From the NCBI GenBank assembly GCA_030429365.1, contig JAUIEW010000003.1, forward strand, positions 1-59,535: a DNA stretch of 59,535 nt. Reading direction: 5' to 3'. The notes under the pieces were generated by a model, which was given only the letters and a program-made list of their open reading frames with translations, was not told the origin of the DNA and searched no databases. Origin of the DNA: Phycisphaerae bacterium (GTDB lineage Bacteria > Planctomycetota > Phycisphaerae > UBA1845). Within the stretch, counting starts at the first letter, position 1. Each line of letters opens with the position of its first letter. The position numbers were made by a program, and so were the translations under genes. Of the stretch, positions 1 through 8,640 are shown one piece after another.

Positions 1-19
1 GCACGCCGCTGGCGCGTAG
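1..19 (+). CDS. 3' end of an upstream gene (fragment)
   Basis: The first 19 bases stay open in the frame that starts at base 2 and end in TAG at 17-19 (last residues H-A-A-G-A). Thirty bases later the tape-measure gene starts on the same strand. This is compatible with the tail of another gene in the tail module, but 19 bases cannot identify it. Confidence 0.3.
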
Positions 20-49
20 CCGGGAATCAAGGCATAGCACTGGAGCACC

Positions 50-1630
50 ATGCCACCGATTGAACAGGACATCCGAGTTACCGGCGCACAAGAAGCCAAG
101 CGGCAACTGGATGAAGTTGCCGAGGGAATGGAGGGCGTCGGTGACGCTTCGCAGGAAACCGGGAAGCGTGCTGACGGCGCTGGCGACGGACTCGGCAAGG
201 CGACCGACAAGGGCAACGCGTTCGGTGGCGCACTGAATGGCTTGACCTCCGGGCTGAGTGCACTTTCTGCGGTCAAACACTTGATTGATCAGATCGTTGG
301 GTCACTGGAAGAGGCGCTGCGGTTGCAGGGAGAACTCCAAGACGACTCGGTCTCTCTGTCGGAACAAACGAAAGCGTTTGGTGCACAGGTCGGTCAGAAC
401 GAAGAAGACGCGATCGTTACGCTGACAGATATCCGCAAGCGCACCGGACTCGATCTCAACGCCGCGAGCGAACTAGGCATCGCCGCCGACATCGCATTCA
501 GTGACCAGGGCGGGCTGTTCGCCGGGCAGAACCTCGAAACGACGACACAGATCGGATCGTTTGCAGCGGCGAAAGACTTCGACGCGTCGGCGGTTTCATC
601 GCTGCTTGGTTTCCTGAAGGAAGCGGGCGCACTCGATTCACCGGAGGCAGCGAAAGAAGCGGTCGCGAAGATCTCGGCAGCGGCGACTCAGTCGAAAGCC
701 AAGAACGTCGGGGCGTTTGTCGACGAGCTCGCACGCGGCGGCACCGGGCTGCTGCAGCAAGGCGTGTCACTGGATGATGTCCTTGAACTCGCCGGGCAAG
801 CCCGCAATGTTGAAGTGAGCGAGGAGCTCGCGGCGCAATCGCTGACGTCGCTGCAGCAAGTCGCAGTGGCCGGCACCGACCAAAAGTTCACGCGCGAAAT
901 CGAGAAGCGCGCGAAGGAAAAGAACATTGACCCCAAGTCGTTGACTTCGGCTCAGCGGATTGAGATTGCCCGCGAACTGATCGGCGAGATCGACACACAG
1001 GAAGAGCAGGACGAGTTTCTTAAACAGGTTTCGCCCGAACGCGGCCTGCGCTTGCTCAAGGCGTTTCGCGGATCGAACGTGGAAGCAACTGCAGGCATTG
1101 GCGACGCTGTGGATACGGCGACCGCCGCCGACTTCGACGCGGTGATCGAAGACGACCAGGACTCGGTCATCCGCCGCCGCAACATCAACCAGGCAGAGAT
1201 CGACCTGATCAAAGATCAGTCTGGCAGGCTCGAAGCGACGATCACGAACGCCCGCAGACTGGCGGAAGCAAAGCTTAAAGCGGAGATTAAAAGCGGCGTG
1301 GTTGTGGGCGTCGACGACGAGCATCGCGAGGCGGAGATTGAGCGTCACCTTCCCGAAATATTTGAGCAGCAGATCGACCTACTTCGACGCGATGGCGTGG
1401 ATGTTAGTGCCGCCGAGGAAGCCCTCGAAGGCGTCGGCTACTTTGATCGCAAGACTGGATATCGCGACGCTAATCTGAATCAAGTTGCTCGCGAAATCGA
1501 AGAGGCCAGGCGGACGCGACGACTCGATCGCCAGGCGAATCGTCAGACGAACATCACCATCGTCGGCACGCAATACAACGACGTCGAAGCCGGGCGTAAC
1601 CCGGAAGAGATTGAGGATCTGAATGATTGA
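50..1630 (+). CDS. Phage tail tape measure-like protein
   Basis: This 526-residue protein probably sets tail length and sits inside a phage-type tail. The N-terminus (about residues 5-60) is a polar, Gly/Ala/Lys/Glu-rich helical stretch. A hydrophobic segment follows (about 58-85, AlaLeu/Ser-rich), then a long, mostly alpha-helical region, which is the usual layout of short tape-measure proteins. The C-terminal 130 residues are strongly charged and helical, with repeated Ala-Glu-Ile-Glu/Arg-Arg-Leu patterns. The ATG has a good ribosome site (GGAG at 41-44, six bases upstream). It begins a same-strand run of genes that look structural, which is the main support. No peptidase or lysozyme domain was recognised. 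The assignment rests on architecture and context, not on a diagnostic motif. Confidence 0.6.
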   Translation: MPPIEQDIRVTGAQEAKRQLDEVAEGMEGVGDASQETGKRADGAGDGLGKATDKGNAFGGALNGLTSGLSALSAVKHLIDQIVGSLEEALRLQGELQDDSVSLSEQTKAFGAQVGQNEEDAIVTLTDIRKRTGLDLNAASELGIAADIAFSDQGGLFAGQNLETTTQIGSFAAAKDFDASAVSSLLGFLKEAGALDSPEAAKEAVAKISAAATQSKAKNVGAFVDELARGGTGLLQQGVSLDDVLELAGQARNVEVSEELAAQSLTSLQQVAVAGTDQKFTREIEKRAKEKNIDPKSLTSAQRIEIARELIGEIDTQEEQDEFLKQVSPERGLRLLKAFRGSNVEATAGIGDAVDTATAADFDAVIEDDQDSVIRRRNINQAEIDLIKDQSGRLEATITNARRLAEAKLKAEIKSGVVVGVDDEHREAEIERHLPEIFEQQIDLLRRDGVDVSAAEEALEGVGYFDRKTGYRDANLNQVAREIEEARRTRRLDRQANRQTNITIVGTQYNDVEAGRNPEEIEDLND

Positions 1631-1642
1631 GGGGAGACGGCA

Positions 1643-1717
1643 AGTGACGCAGTGACGTAGCGACGAAGTGACGGAGTTGTTTACTTCGTGACTTCGTAAC
1701 TTCGTGACTTCGTCACT
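1643..1717. repeat. 35-bp imperfect inverted repeat of 9-bp GTGACGAA-type units
   Basis: Two 35-bp arms (1643-1677 and 1683-1717) are separated by five bases. Aligning one arm to the reverse complement of the other gives 28 matches of 35. Each arm is itself a degenerate tandem of a 9-bp unit close to AGTGACGAA. It fills the gap between the tape-measure gene and the next gene, and overlaps an apparent GTG start at 1704. It may be a terminator-like hairpin or a dispersed repeat. Confidence 0.75.
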
Positions 1718-1727
1718 GAAACCAACC

Positions 1728-2147
1728 ATGGCCACTGCATCGTACACAGGATTGGACGTTGGGCTTGAGGGCGGTTCGCTCCATCCAAACGACGCCCGCA
1801 GCACGGTCAACGTCACCGAAGGTGAACAAGCGATCGCCGAGGTCGAGTTCGGGATGGCAGGCGTCGACGGCGTGTTTTCCCACGATCTCGGATCGCGCGG
1901 CAGGCTGATCACCTGGCGTGTGGGCTTGCGGGTGCGGACGCTTTCGATCCTCAACCAGATTTCAGACGCGATCGACGCACGAAAGCGCACGGGTGAGGGA
2001 ACGCTCGTGTCGACAACCGGTCGCACGTTCCGGCGGGTGACCATCAAACGCTACGAACCTGGTCAAGGGTTTCAGGTGATCCGTGCTGGCGAACTTACCG
2101 GCTGGGTGACGCGAACGGACACGATTGTTTTCAAGCAGATGACGTAG
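1728..2147 (+). CDS. Tail-module protein, unknown function
   Basis: This 139-residue protein is not matched to a family by eye. The composition is mixed beta (V/T/R alternation), with a hydrophobic helical patch near residues 70-90 (LSILNQISDAI) and a C-terminus rich in Thr/Val. By position, directly after the tape measure and before a large hub-like protein, it could be a small distal-tail or baseplate component; that is inference from gene order. A GTG in the same frame at 1704 would add eight residues, but it lies inside the GTGACGAA repeat, so the ATG at 1728 is preferred. The next gene follows after ten bases. Confidence 0.55.
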   Translation: MATASYTGLDVGLEGGSLHPNDARSTVNVTEGEQAIAEVEFGMAGVDGVFSHDLGSRGRLITWRVGLRVRTLSILNQISDAIDARKRTGEGTLVSTTGRTFRRVTIKRYEPGQGFQVIRAGELTGWVTRTDTIVFKQMT

Positions 2148-2157
2148 GCAGAGACGC

Positions 2158-4422
2158 ATGGTGCGCCCCATCACAACCAATCAGCCCGCAGCGCCGCTTG
2201 CGTTCTACGTTCAACGCGACGAAACCGATCCGCGTCTGTACTTCGATCCGCGCGTCAAGGTCACGCGCGTCGTCGACAGCGTCGAGGCGAACAGCGACGC
2301 CGACGCAGAAATCGACTGGCAGGAAACAAAGAAGCACGGCACGCTCCCCGTTCGCCATGAAATGACCGATGCGTGGATGAACCGATTCTATTCTCCGAGG
2401 CTGCGATGCGCCGTCATCGAAATCCAACCGGGCGTCAGCGACCTGCGCGACATGCCGGTGCTCCTTCACGGCTTCATCGACGGGCACGGGTTGTCTATCA
2501 ACGGCTCGCCCAACAGGGGCGGATCGTTTCGCCGGCGGTCGATGAAGATCAGGTCGATCTTCAGGCGATCCGGGCGTCGAAACGTTTCGACTATTCATGG
2601 CCGACTCATGCTCAGCCAAGAGGCGAGTGAGGCCCTCGACGCTGAAGATCCACCGTCCACCGACCCCATCGATATGGACTGGGGCGACCTCGCCGCCGGC
2701 GTCAGCGCACTACCTGCGATCTTTAACTTCCAAGGCAAACCAAACCGCCTCGCTCGCCCGGTGCTTGTTAAACACGATCACGCGCACGATCCGAACGCAC
2801 CGATCCACATCTTCACCTACGACGGCGATCCGAACGCGGAGTACTGGACGTTTCTGCAGGCACTACGCTATCTGATCATGGTGTACCTACCCTACGGACT
2901 CGACGAACAGATCGATCCCGGAGATCTCTTCACGACGCTGTCGAGCCAAGGTGCTGAAGCGTGGTGGTCGATGACGGAAGCCGAGTCGGACGCGCTGCTG
3001 TCGGGCAACGTGAATTGGGGTTGGCGCAACATGATGGTGCGCAATTGCCAGAACTTCTCGGTCGAAGGGTTGAATTTAATCGAGGCGATGGCGGCGTTTA
3101 CCCCGCAGTGCGGTTTGCACGTCGGCGAATCACACACGAACGAAACGCAGTCGGGCGAGGTCCGCGTGCTCAGCCATTTGGATTTCTGGGTGGACGATCA
3201 GAAGTCATCGGACGTGTTGCATCTTGAGCACAACGCAAGTCAGTACTTCCCGAACGGGCAACTTCGACCGGTTGCCGACGTGCTGGCGAACAGCAATGTA
3301 CAGAGCGCGAACCTGCGATGCGACTTCGGATCAACCGTCGAGATCGTATACGTGTTTGGCGACCGCTTTTGGTTTATCACCACGGCGGAATTCAAGCCGC
3401 TTTGGGAACCGGATTCTTTGTGGGACGATGTGGACTCGGAAGACGCCGATGATTATCGCGCCGACGCATACGGCGATCCATTTGTGCTCAACAAGGACGG
3501 TGAGTTCTACAAACGTTACAACCCGAACGGGTTGAGCTTCGATGAACTCGACTACCGAATCGTCGGTCGACTGTGGGGCATCGATCCGGCGGGCGAGATT
3601 GATTTCCTGAACTTCAATCGCGAAACGGGGCCATACACCGATTATGACGCGCCGTTCCTGATTCCGGACGTAACCGGACAGGTGCGACGTCGGCGGATGA
3701 TCGACCATCCGGAAGTGAAACCGCAAAGCGGCGAGCAGAAGAAAATCCGTCTCGAAATATCGCTCGACGGCGGCGACACATGGGGCCCGCTTGAGGCGGT
3801 GTTCACGGTCCACAAGCAGCTGAGCGCGATCTACTTCAAGGCACCGAACCTGCTATCGATCGGGCGAGAGGTAATCGAAGACAATGGCACCGTGGATAAT
3901 TTCTACGATGCTTACCTCAAACACGCCTTGCGCATTCGGGCGACGTTTGCGATCGAACTAGACGATCGCATTGGGGCCGAAGCCGATACGGCTGGTTCGG
4001 GCAGTGTGTCGCCTCTCGCCGGCACGGGCGTGACGAAGATGTACCTCAATCCGAAGTCGTTCAAGCGGCGCAAGGTCAACACTATTTCGGTCGATCCGTC
4101 CTACGCTGCCACCATTGAGGATGTGAACGATCAGGCCGCGATCGACCGCGTCGCCAAAGCTCGCTTGGCTCAGATTTCCGTCGCGAAATGGAAGGGCAAT
4201 CCAGTGATCCCGTGGATCGAGACCGAGCGTTACCCGTTGGGCACGCCGATTCGCGGCATTGCTCGGGTGAACGGAGGCGGGTTGCTTTCGTTTGGCGGCG
4301 ATTCGAAGCGTGGCAGTGGTTACCCACATGTCGTCGCGAAAATCTACAACGCGGCTGACCAGACGACGGAGTTGGTGCTGCGCGATCACAGCTTACGCAA
4401 AGGGCTCAAAGGACCGTACTGA
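2158..4422 (+). CDS. Large tail hub/baseplate-like structural protein
   Basis: This 754-residue protein has no signal peptide or membrane segment. It is rich in Asp, Trp, Tyr and Phe and appears mostly beta-structured. The size and place, after the tape measure and a small protein, match a tail hub (Tal-like) protein; no motif proves this. The C-terminal part (about residues 590-750) is well ordered, with Ile/Val-rich strands, and ends in a VLRDHSLRKG-like stretch, reminiscent of the C-terminal domains of phage hubs. Residues about 122-155 are abnormally Arg-rich, and an alternative frame reads better there (see findings), so an indel pair is possible. Its TGA overlaps the ATG of the next gene by one base, so translation is probably coupled. 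Confidence 0.55.
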   Translation: MVRPITTNQPAAPLAFYVQRDETDPRLYFDPRVKVTRVVDSVEANSDADAEIDWQETKKHGTLPVRHEMTDAWMNRFYSPRLRCAVIEIQPGVSDLRDMPVLLHGFIDGHGLSINGSPNRGGSFRRRSMKIRSIFRRSGRRNVSTIHGRLMLSQEASEALDAEDPPSTDPIDMDWGDLAAGVSALPAIFNFQGKPNRLARPVLVKHDHAHDPNAPIHIFTYDGDPNAEYWTFLQALRYLIMVYLPYGLDEQIDPGDLFTTLSSQGAEAWWSMTEAESDALLSGNVNWGWRNMMVRNCQNFSVEGLNLIEAMAAFTPQCGLHVGESHTNETQSGEVRVLSHLDFWVDDQKSSDVLHLEHNASQYFPNGQLRPVADVLANSNVQSANLRCDFGSTVEIVYVFGDRFWFITTAEFKPLWEPDSLWDDVDSEDADDYRADAYGDPFVLNKDGEFYKRYNPNGLSFDELDYRIVGRLWGIDPAGEIDFLNFNRETGPYTDYDAPFLIPDVTGQVRRRRMIDHPEVKPQSGEQKKIRLEISLDGGDTWGPLEAVFTVHKQLSAIYFKAPNLLSIGREVIEDNGTVDNFYDAYLKHALRIRATFAIELDDRIGAEADTAGSGSVSPLAGTGVTKMYLNPKSFKRRKVNTISVDPSYAATIEDVNDQAAIDRVAKARLAQISVAKWKGNPVIPWIETERYPLGTPIRGIARVNGGGLLSFGGDSKRGSGYPHVVAKIYNAADQTTELVLRDHSLRKGLKGPY

Positions 4423-4766
4423 TGCAAGGGATGACCATCACACTGCCAGCCGGGGAAGCGTACGAATCGGGCGACACCGCGCGTGTCGAACTCGATGGCG
4501 TCGTCTTCGATCCGGCGGTGGACCTGGCACCGGACGGTGAGGCGTTCGACGAGGACATCATCCTGACTACGCCACCGCTTGCGCATGGCTTGCACACCGT
4601 GGACGTGACCACGATCGACGCAGTGGGCAACGAGACGGCGACGGCCAGCGTCGATCGATTCATCGACACCGGTCCGACCGAAGTCCGCGACATGGCGTTC
4701 GCGCAAGAAGAGCCCGACGGCAACTGGACGTTTGACATCACGCCGCCCTTTGAGTGGGAGCAGTAA
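4422..4766 (+). CDS. Small Ig-like domain protein of the tail module
   Basis: This 114-residue acidic protein begins one base inside the stop codon of the hub-like gene. Residues about 20-90 look like a bacterial Ig-like domain: alternating strands, then H-T-V-D-V followed by D-A-V-G-N-E and an I-D-T-G-P hinge, the usual ending of such domains. The remaining 25 residues are acidic and end in FEWEQ. Such single Ig-like proteins often decorate tail tubes or fibres; that role is inferred. It directly abuts the beta-helix gene (TAA then ATG), so the two are probably made together. Confidence 0.55.
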   Translation: MQGMTITLPAGEAYESGDTARVELDGVVFDPAVDLAPDGEAFDEDIILTTPPLAHGLHTVDVTTIDAVGNETATASVDRFIDTGPTEVRDMAFAQEEPDGNWTFDITPPFEWEQ

Positions 4767-5837
4767 ATGGACAAGTACGTCACGACAACCGGCGTCGAAC
4801 CGTGGGCGACGAACTCGATCGGCAGTCCGAGCTCGCTGGCTGAGGCAGAAGCAAACGCGGCTGCGGGCGACGTCGTGCACATCAAGGCGGGCACGTACGT
4901 CCTCGCCTCAGCGTTTAGTCCAGCCAACGCGGGCAACCGCGACGCTCCGATCGTTTGGCGTGGTTACAACGCCGCCCCGAACGACAGCGTGGTGCCCGTG
5001 GTGACGTTCGACATCGACGGCGTCACCGACCAGGTCGTCAACAACGCACTGGCATACCATCGGTTCGAGTACATCACTGCCACCGGCAACGGCGGTGTCG
5101 GTGGAGCAAACTTCGGGTTTTCGATCAGCGGCGAATCGAACGTGCTGTATGCATGCCGTGCCAACTTGGTTGAGCGCGGCATGAACATCACCGGCCAGGG
5201 CACGGTGATCATCGGTTGCGAGATCGACAACTGGACGTCCGGTGCGGGCGTGCAGATTGACGCCGACAACGCGGCGGCGTTTGGATGCTTTGCCCATGAC
5301 GGCGGCGGGTTCGGATTCGGCATGAAGGGCGCATCGTCGGGCGGTTGTTTTAACTGCATCAGCGCCCGCAACGCGACGCACGGATTCGTGGCGGCGCAAT
5401 CGGGCGAAGAGCTCGCCCGCGTGTTGGTCGGCTGCCTGGCGTACGGCAACACCGAACAGGGACTGGCGATCAACGGTACCCCGGAAGGTCAGCCCTTTGT
5501 GATCCAGAACAGCTTGTTTGTCGCAAACACGCTGTACGGCATCGGCGGGAATGTTGCGACAGGCACGCCCAACGTGACGCTGCTGGGTTGCGGATTCTAT
5601 GGCAACGGTTCGGGCGAAGTAGATGCGAACGTCTATGTGTTTGAGCCAGGCGGCCGATTGTCACTTCCCGCCAATCCTCTCGTTGATGCGGCGATGGATG
5701 ATTTTCGCATTCGATCACAGGCGGGCGTGACGCAGATCGCCTGGCCGAAAAACTTCCTCGTCGATGGTGCACGATCGCCCTGGCAAAACTTCGCGGACAT
5801 CGGTCCGGTTCAGAAACGTGAATGGACCAAAACATAA
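4767..5837 (+). CDS. Right-handed parallel beta-helix protein, tail spike/fibre-like
   Basis: This 356-residue protein starts immediately after the previous stop codon. After about 35 residues there is A-G-D-V-V-H-I-K-A-G-T-Y, the usual opening of pectate-lyase-like parallel beta-helices. Many short rungs follow, rich in Gly, Asn, Ile and Cys (VIIGCEIDNW, VLVGCLAYGN, VTLLGCGFYGN). The last segment, FADIGPVQ, is close to the D-I-G-A-x-x ending common in beta-helix repeat proteins. Inside a tail module this fold suggests a receptor-binding spike that contacts, or perhaps cuts, surface polysaccharide. No catalytic residues can be named. Confidence 0.75.
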   Translation: MDKYVTTTGVEPWATNSIGSPSSLAEAEANAAAGDVVHIKAGTYVLASAFSPANAGNRDAPIVWRGYNAAPNDSVVPVVTFDIDGVTDQVVNNALAYHRFEYITATGNGGVGGANFGFSISGESNVLYACRANLVERGMNITGQGTVIIGCEIDNWTSGAGVQIDADNAAAFGCFAHDGGGFGFGMKGASSGGCFNCISARNATHGFVAAQSGEELARVLVGCLAYGNTEQGLAINGTPEGQPFVIQNSLFVANTLYGIGGNVATGTPNVTLLGCGFYGNGSGEVDANVYVFEPGGRLSLPANPLVDAAMDDFRIRSQAGVTQIAWPKNFLVDGARSPWQNFADIGPVQKREWTKT

Positions 5838-5850
5838 TTAGGAACTTGGT

Positions 5851-6318
5851 ATGAACCTCGGTCAAATCGAAAAGAACCAAGCCATCACGATCGCGGTTGT
5901 GTTGCGCTCGACAGCGGATGGAAGCATCCTCACCAATCCGACGATCGCTGCAGGCGACTTCAAGATATCCGTCGGCGGCGCTGCCCTGGCGAACCTGACC
6001 AACCTGCCGTCGGTCAATCCGGCGGCGAGTGGATCTGTCGAGCTCGTACTCACGGCGGCGGAGACCAACGCGGACCGGGTCGTGATCATCTGGAAAGATC
6101 AAACGCTCCCTGCTGAATGGGAAGATGGCACGCTGTCGATCTCGCCATCGGAACCGATCACCGACCTGGCGTTGATTCGCAAGGCGATGCTCAACAAACG
6201 CGAGATCGACGCAAATACCAACACCGAGATCATCTACGACGATGATGGCATGACGCCTTTGGTCACGATTACGCATTCTGAGGATACGGCGGGAATCATT
6301 ACGCAGAGCGTGGCATGA
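5851..6318 (+). CDS. Tail-module protein, unknown function
   Basis: This 155-residue protein lacks a signal peptide. The first two thirds are alternating hydrophobic/polar beta strands (AITIAVVLRS, VELVLTAAET, RVVIIWKDQ), which suggests a small beta-sandwich; the last third is helical and acidic (LALIRKAMLNKREID, then IIYDDDG). An AGGA sequence lies about nine bases ahead of the ATG. The TGA overlaps the next gene's ATG (ATGA), so the genes are coupled. No family was recognised; a structural or adaptor role is inferred only from position. Confidence 0.5.
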   Translation: MNLGQIEKNQAITIAVVLRSTADGSILTNPTIAAGDFKISVGGAALANLTNLPSVNPAASGSVELVLTAAETNADRVVIIWKDQTLPAEWEDGTLSISPSEPITDLALIRKAMLNKREIDANTNTEIIYDDDGMTPLVTITHSEDTAGIITQSVA

Positions 6319-7055
6319 GTTGTGACCTGGTCAACAATTGGTTCGCGGTTCGCTTCCGGGCTGCCAAGCGGCCTGACTTCGGGCTGATGACGCACTGCAT
6401 GCCGCGCGATCGACGCATGCGTTGGCGATTCATTGACGGCGGTTACGCGCTGCATCGTGGCAGTGCGTACGCGGTGACTGCGGACGACATCGTCGTAGGC
6501 ACGGCGATACGCGGGCAGACGCAGGTGACCGAATCGTTCAACGATCGCGGCTTGGCGTTTCAGATCCAGCGAACGTTTGGCGTCGAAGCGCTCGGACCTT
6601 TGGGCGTGCCCGCCGATGGTTCGATCGTGCAATCGCAAATGGACGTCGATGCCGCGACGGAGATCTTCCCGAAGCCGCCCCCGCCGATCAGTTTTGCGGT
6701 GAGACCCGAAGCAGGCGGCACGATCATCGTCACCGTGAACGTCAACAACACGCAGATCGAAACGCCTGCAGCCGAGGTCAGCATTTACACCGATGGCGGT
6801 ACCGGCGGCGGCATCAACTTCGGTGCGCCGCTTGGCGATCGCGAAGTGGTTGGACCTGGCTACAGCCAGCTTGAGATCGACCGCGATCCGGGACTCGCGC
6901 ACGGAACGACACTCAGTGTCACCGTGCTGACGCGATCGGCGAATGACGTCGAGTCTGACCAGGCGGCGGACGCTTCGACACCGAAGGACGTCGTGATTGA
7001 TTCGCAGGGACCGCCGGCACTGGCTGGCTTTACGGTGGAGCCTGTCTGCTCATGA
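6315..7055 (+). CDS. Tail-module protein with a fibronectin-like C-terminal half
   Basis: The 246-residue protein starts in the four-base ATGA overlap with the preceding gene. The N-terminal half has no recognised motif but contains many Arg and aromatic residues. After a proline linker (KPPPPI near residue 115), the C-terminal half reads as a fibronectin type III or similar beta-sandwich: V-T-V-N-V-N repeats, S-I-Y-T-D-G-G-T-G-G-G, then TLSVTVLTRSAN and a final D-S-Q-G-P-P segment. Such domains decorate phage virions. It again overlaps the next gene by four bases. Confidence 0.5.
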   Translation: MSCDLVNNWFAVRFRAAKRPDFGLMTHCMPRDRRMRWRFIDGGYALHRGSAYAVTADDIVVGTAIRGQTQVTESFNDRGLAFQIQRTFGVEALGPLGVPADGSIVQSQMDVDAATEIFPKPPPPISFAVRPEAGGTIIVTVNVNNTQIETPAAEVSIYTDGGTGGGINFGAPLGDREVVGPGYSQLEIDRDPGLAHGTTLSVTVLTRSANDVESDQAADASTPKDVVIDSQGPPALAGFTVEPVCS

Positions 7056-7600
7056 GATCAATCACTGACCGTGCAAGACGAAACGTGGCGATCGCCGAGG
7101 ATGAATTGCTTGGCGATGAAACGATCGGTTACGTGCGCGACGACGGTGAGGGAGACGGTGCGTCGGGGTTCGTGGGACAGATCGTAACTGCCGGGCCTGA
7201 AGAGGAGGCGGATTACAACGACGCGCGTTATTGGGTTCGAGAAGTCGATGATACCTCGTCTGCCGAAACCGATGCGTTGGTCCTTGCACCGCTGGCGGAC
7301 GGTCGCTGGTTGACGGCAACCAACCGTCTTGAGCTCGGAATTGGTTCAGGTGGTGCGGGTACGCACGCAATCGTCAAAGCGGTGACAGGCATCAGCGTGC
7401 CCGATCGGTTTGTGTGGGTGCATCGACAATCTTTCAAGACGTCTGGCGTTCGATGGGTGTTTGAAAGCTATCCCGGCCAGTTGCAGGAGGATTGGTTCGC
7501 GTTCCTCGTGTCGTGTCGCAATGGCGTATGCCCGCAAGGCGGGTGGTACCACATGGATGGTCCTGGGTTCATATCGCAGTCGGAGCCGCCCGCATGCTGA
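7052..7600 (+). CDS. Tail-module protein, unknown function
   Basis: This 182-residue protein begins in an ATGA overlap with the upstream stop. It is acidic at the N-terminus (DDGEGDGAS, EEEADYNDARYWVREV). A Thr/Ala-rich middle follows, then aromatic-rich strands (RFVWVHRQSF, RWVFESY) and a short Cys-containing end (CRNGVCPQGGWYH). The aromatic strands resemble carbohydrate- or capsid-contact surfaces, but no family is identifiable. Its stop lies seven bases inside the next gene. Confidence 0.45.
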   Translation: MRSITDRARRNVAIAEDELLGDETIGYVRDDGEGDGASGFVGQIVTAGPEEEADYNDARYWVREVDDTSSAETDALVLAPLADGRWLTATNRLELGIGSGGAGTHAIVKAVTGISVPDRFVWVHRQSFKTSGVRWVFESYPGQLQEDWFAFLVSCRNGVCPQGGWYHMDGPGFISQSEPPAC

Positions 7601-8640
7601 TAAACGCAGCGCCATCATTGCTGAACGACGACTGCGATTGCCCGTGCAGTTGCTGCGAGCTCGTATCCGAATCGGTGACGCTCTACGACGTCGATTCAAG
7701 CACGTTCTATTCGTCTGCTGGTGAGGGCATTTGGAGATTCGGAACTGCTGATTCGCGACGCGGCGATCTGTACACGACGTGGGGCAACCTGCCGACGTCG
7801 CCGAAACTCTGCTGGGTTGGTGGAGCGAACGCAAAGCTCTCGATCTGGATCAATCCACCCGCTCGCGAAAAGGCGGGCAAGTACTTCTTCTTCAAACGGA
7901 TGCGGATCACTTGGGGCTGCGACGGCGAGTTTACAAGCGGATGGATACCGTCGCGCGTCTACACGATCACGTTGCCGATTTGCTCGGCACCTGAAGTCTG
8001 CACGATCGCGTTGGAGGCTGAATACGAATCGCGCACTGGCGGCGGGCTTTCGTGCATTGCGTGCGGGTATGACGCGGCGAGTCCGCTCTGGTCGGAATTC
8101 CCGCTGGTCGGTGTGGTGACGCCGTCGTACGGCACTGAGTACACGAATGCGACCAATTGTGTTGGCGAGGGGAACGCGTGCTTCTCGACGGTTCGCGCGG
8201 GCGTAGAATCTGCTCTGCCGTTGGCGGTGCCGCTCGCTCGAACCGATGTCTGCAACTTCGCCGGTGTCGCGTCTGTGACCGGCGTGTCTGGAAGCAGTCC
8301 GGAGTGCGTGGGTTCGCCTTTGCCGACGGGATTCGGTGACACGACCGCAGGCATCGACATCGTTGTCACCTGGGCGGGCAACGTCCCCACGATCGTATCG
8401 TACGAGGTATTGGGAACCGTGGTGATTCACTCAGTCGGTGCAGGTGCGAGCGTTCGCGCCGTGGGCACCGGTGTCCCAACAGAGACGATCAGTCTTGAGC
8501 TCCCGCCTCAGCTGAGTGGCGCTCAGTGGTGTGCGACATTGTTGAATTTCGCCTCGGGCAAGACTGGCATTTCGCCTGCGCCTTCGCCCAGCGATGAAAC
8601 GAACGACTGTGTTGGTTCAACAACGACGGTGATCTATTGA
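7594..8640 (+). CDS. Cys-rich tail-module protein, unknown function
   Basis: This 348-residue protein opens with a dense cysteine cluster (C-D-C-P-C-S-C-C at about residues 14-21) and has many scattered cysteines in a beta-rich body. The remainder is Gly/Ser/Thr/Val-rich (VTGVSGSS, VVTWAGNVPTIVSYEV), typical of secreted or virion-surface proteins. The frame is open from 7492, but the upstream 34 codons overlap the preceding gene and are Arg/Trp-rich, so the ATG at 7594 is preferred; it overlaps the upstream stop by seven bases. The cysteines could bind metal or form disulfides. It is not a known family to me. Confidence 0.5.
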   Translation: MLINAAPSLLNDDCDCPCSCCELVSESVTLYDVDSSTFYSSAGEGIWRFGTADSRRGDLYTTWGNLPTSPKLCWVGGANAKLSIWINPPAREKAGKYFFFKRMRITWGCDGEFTSGWIPSRVYTITLPICSAPEVCTIALEAEYESRTGGGLSCIACGYDAASPLWSEFPLVGVVTPSYGTEYTNATNCVGEGNACFSTVRAGVESALPLAVPLARTDVCNFAGVASVTGVSGSSPECVGSPLPTGFGDTTAGIDIVVTWAGNVPTIVSYEVLGTVVIHSVGAGASVRAVGTGVPTETISLELPPQLSGAQWCATLLNFASGKTGISPAPSPSDETNDCVGSTTTVIY

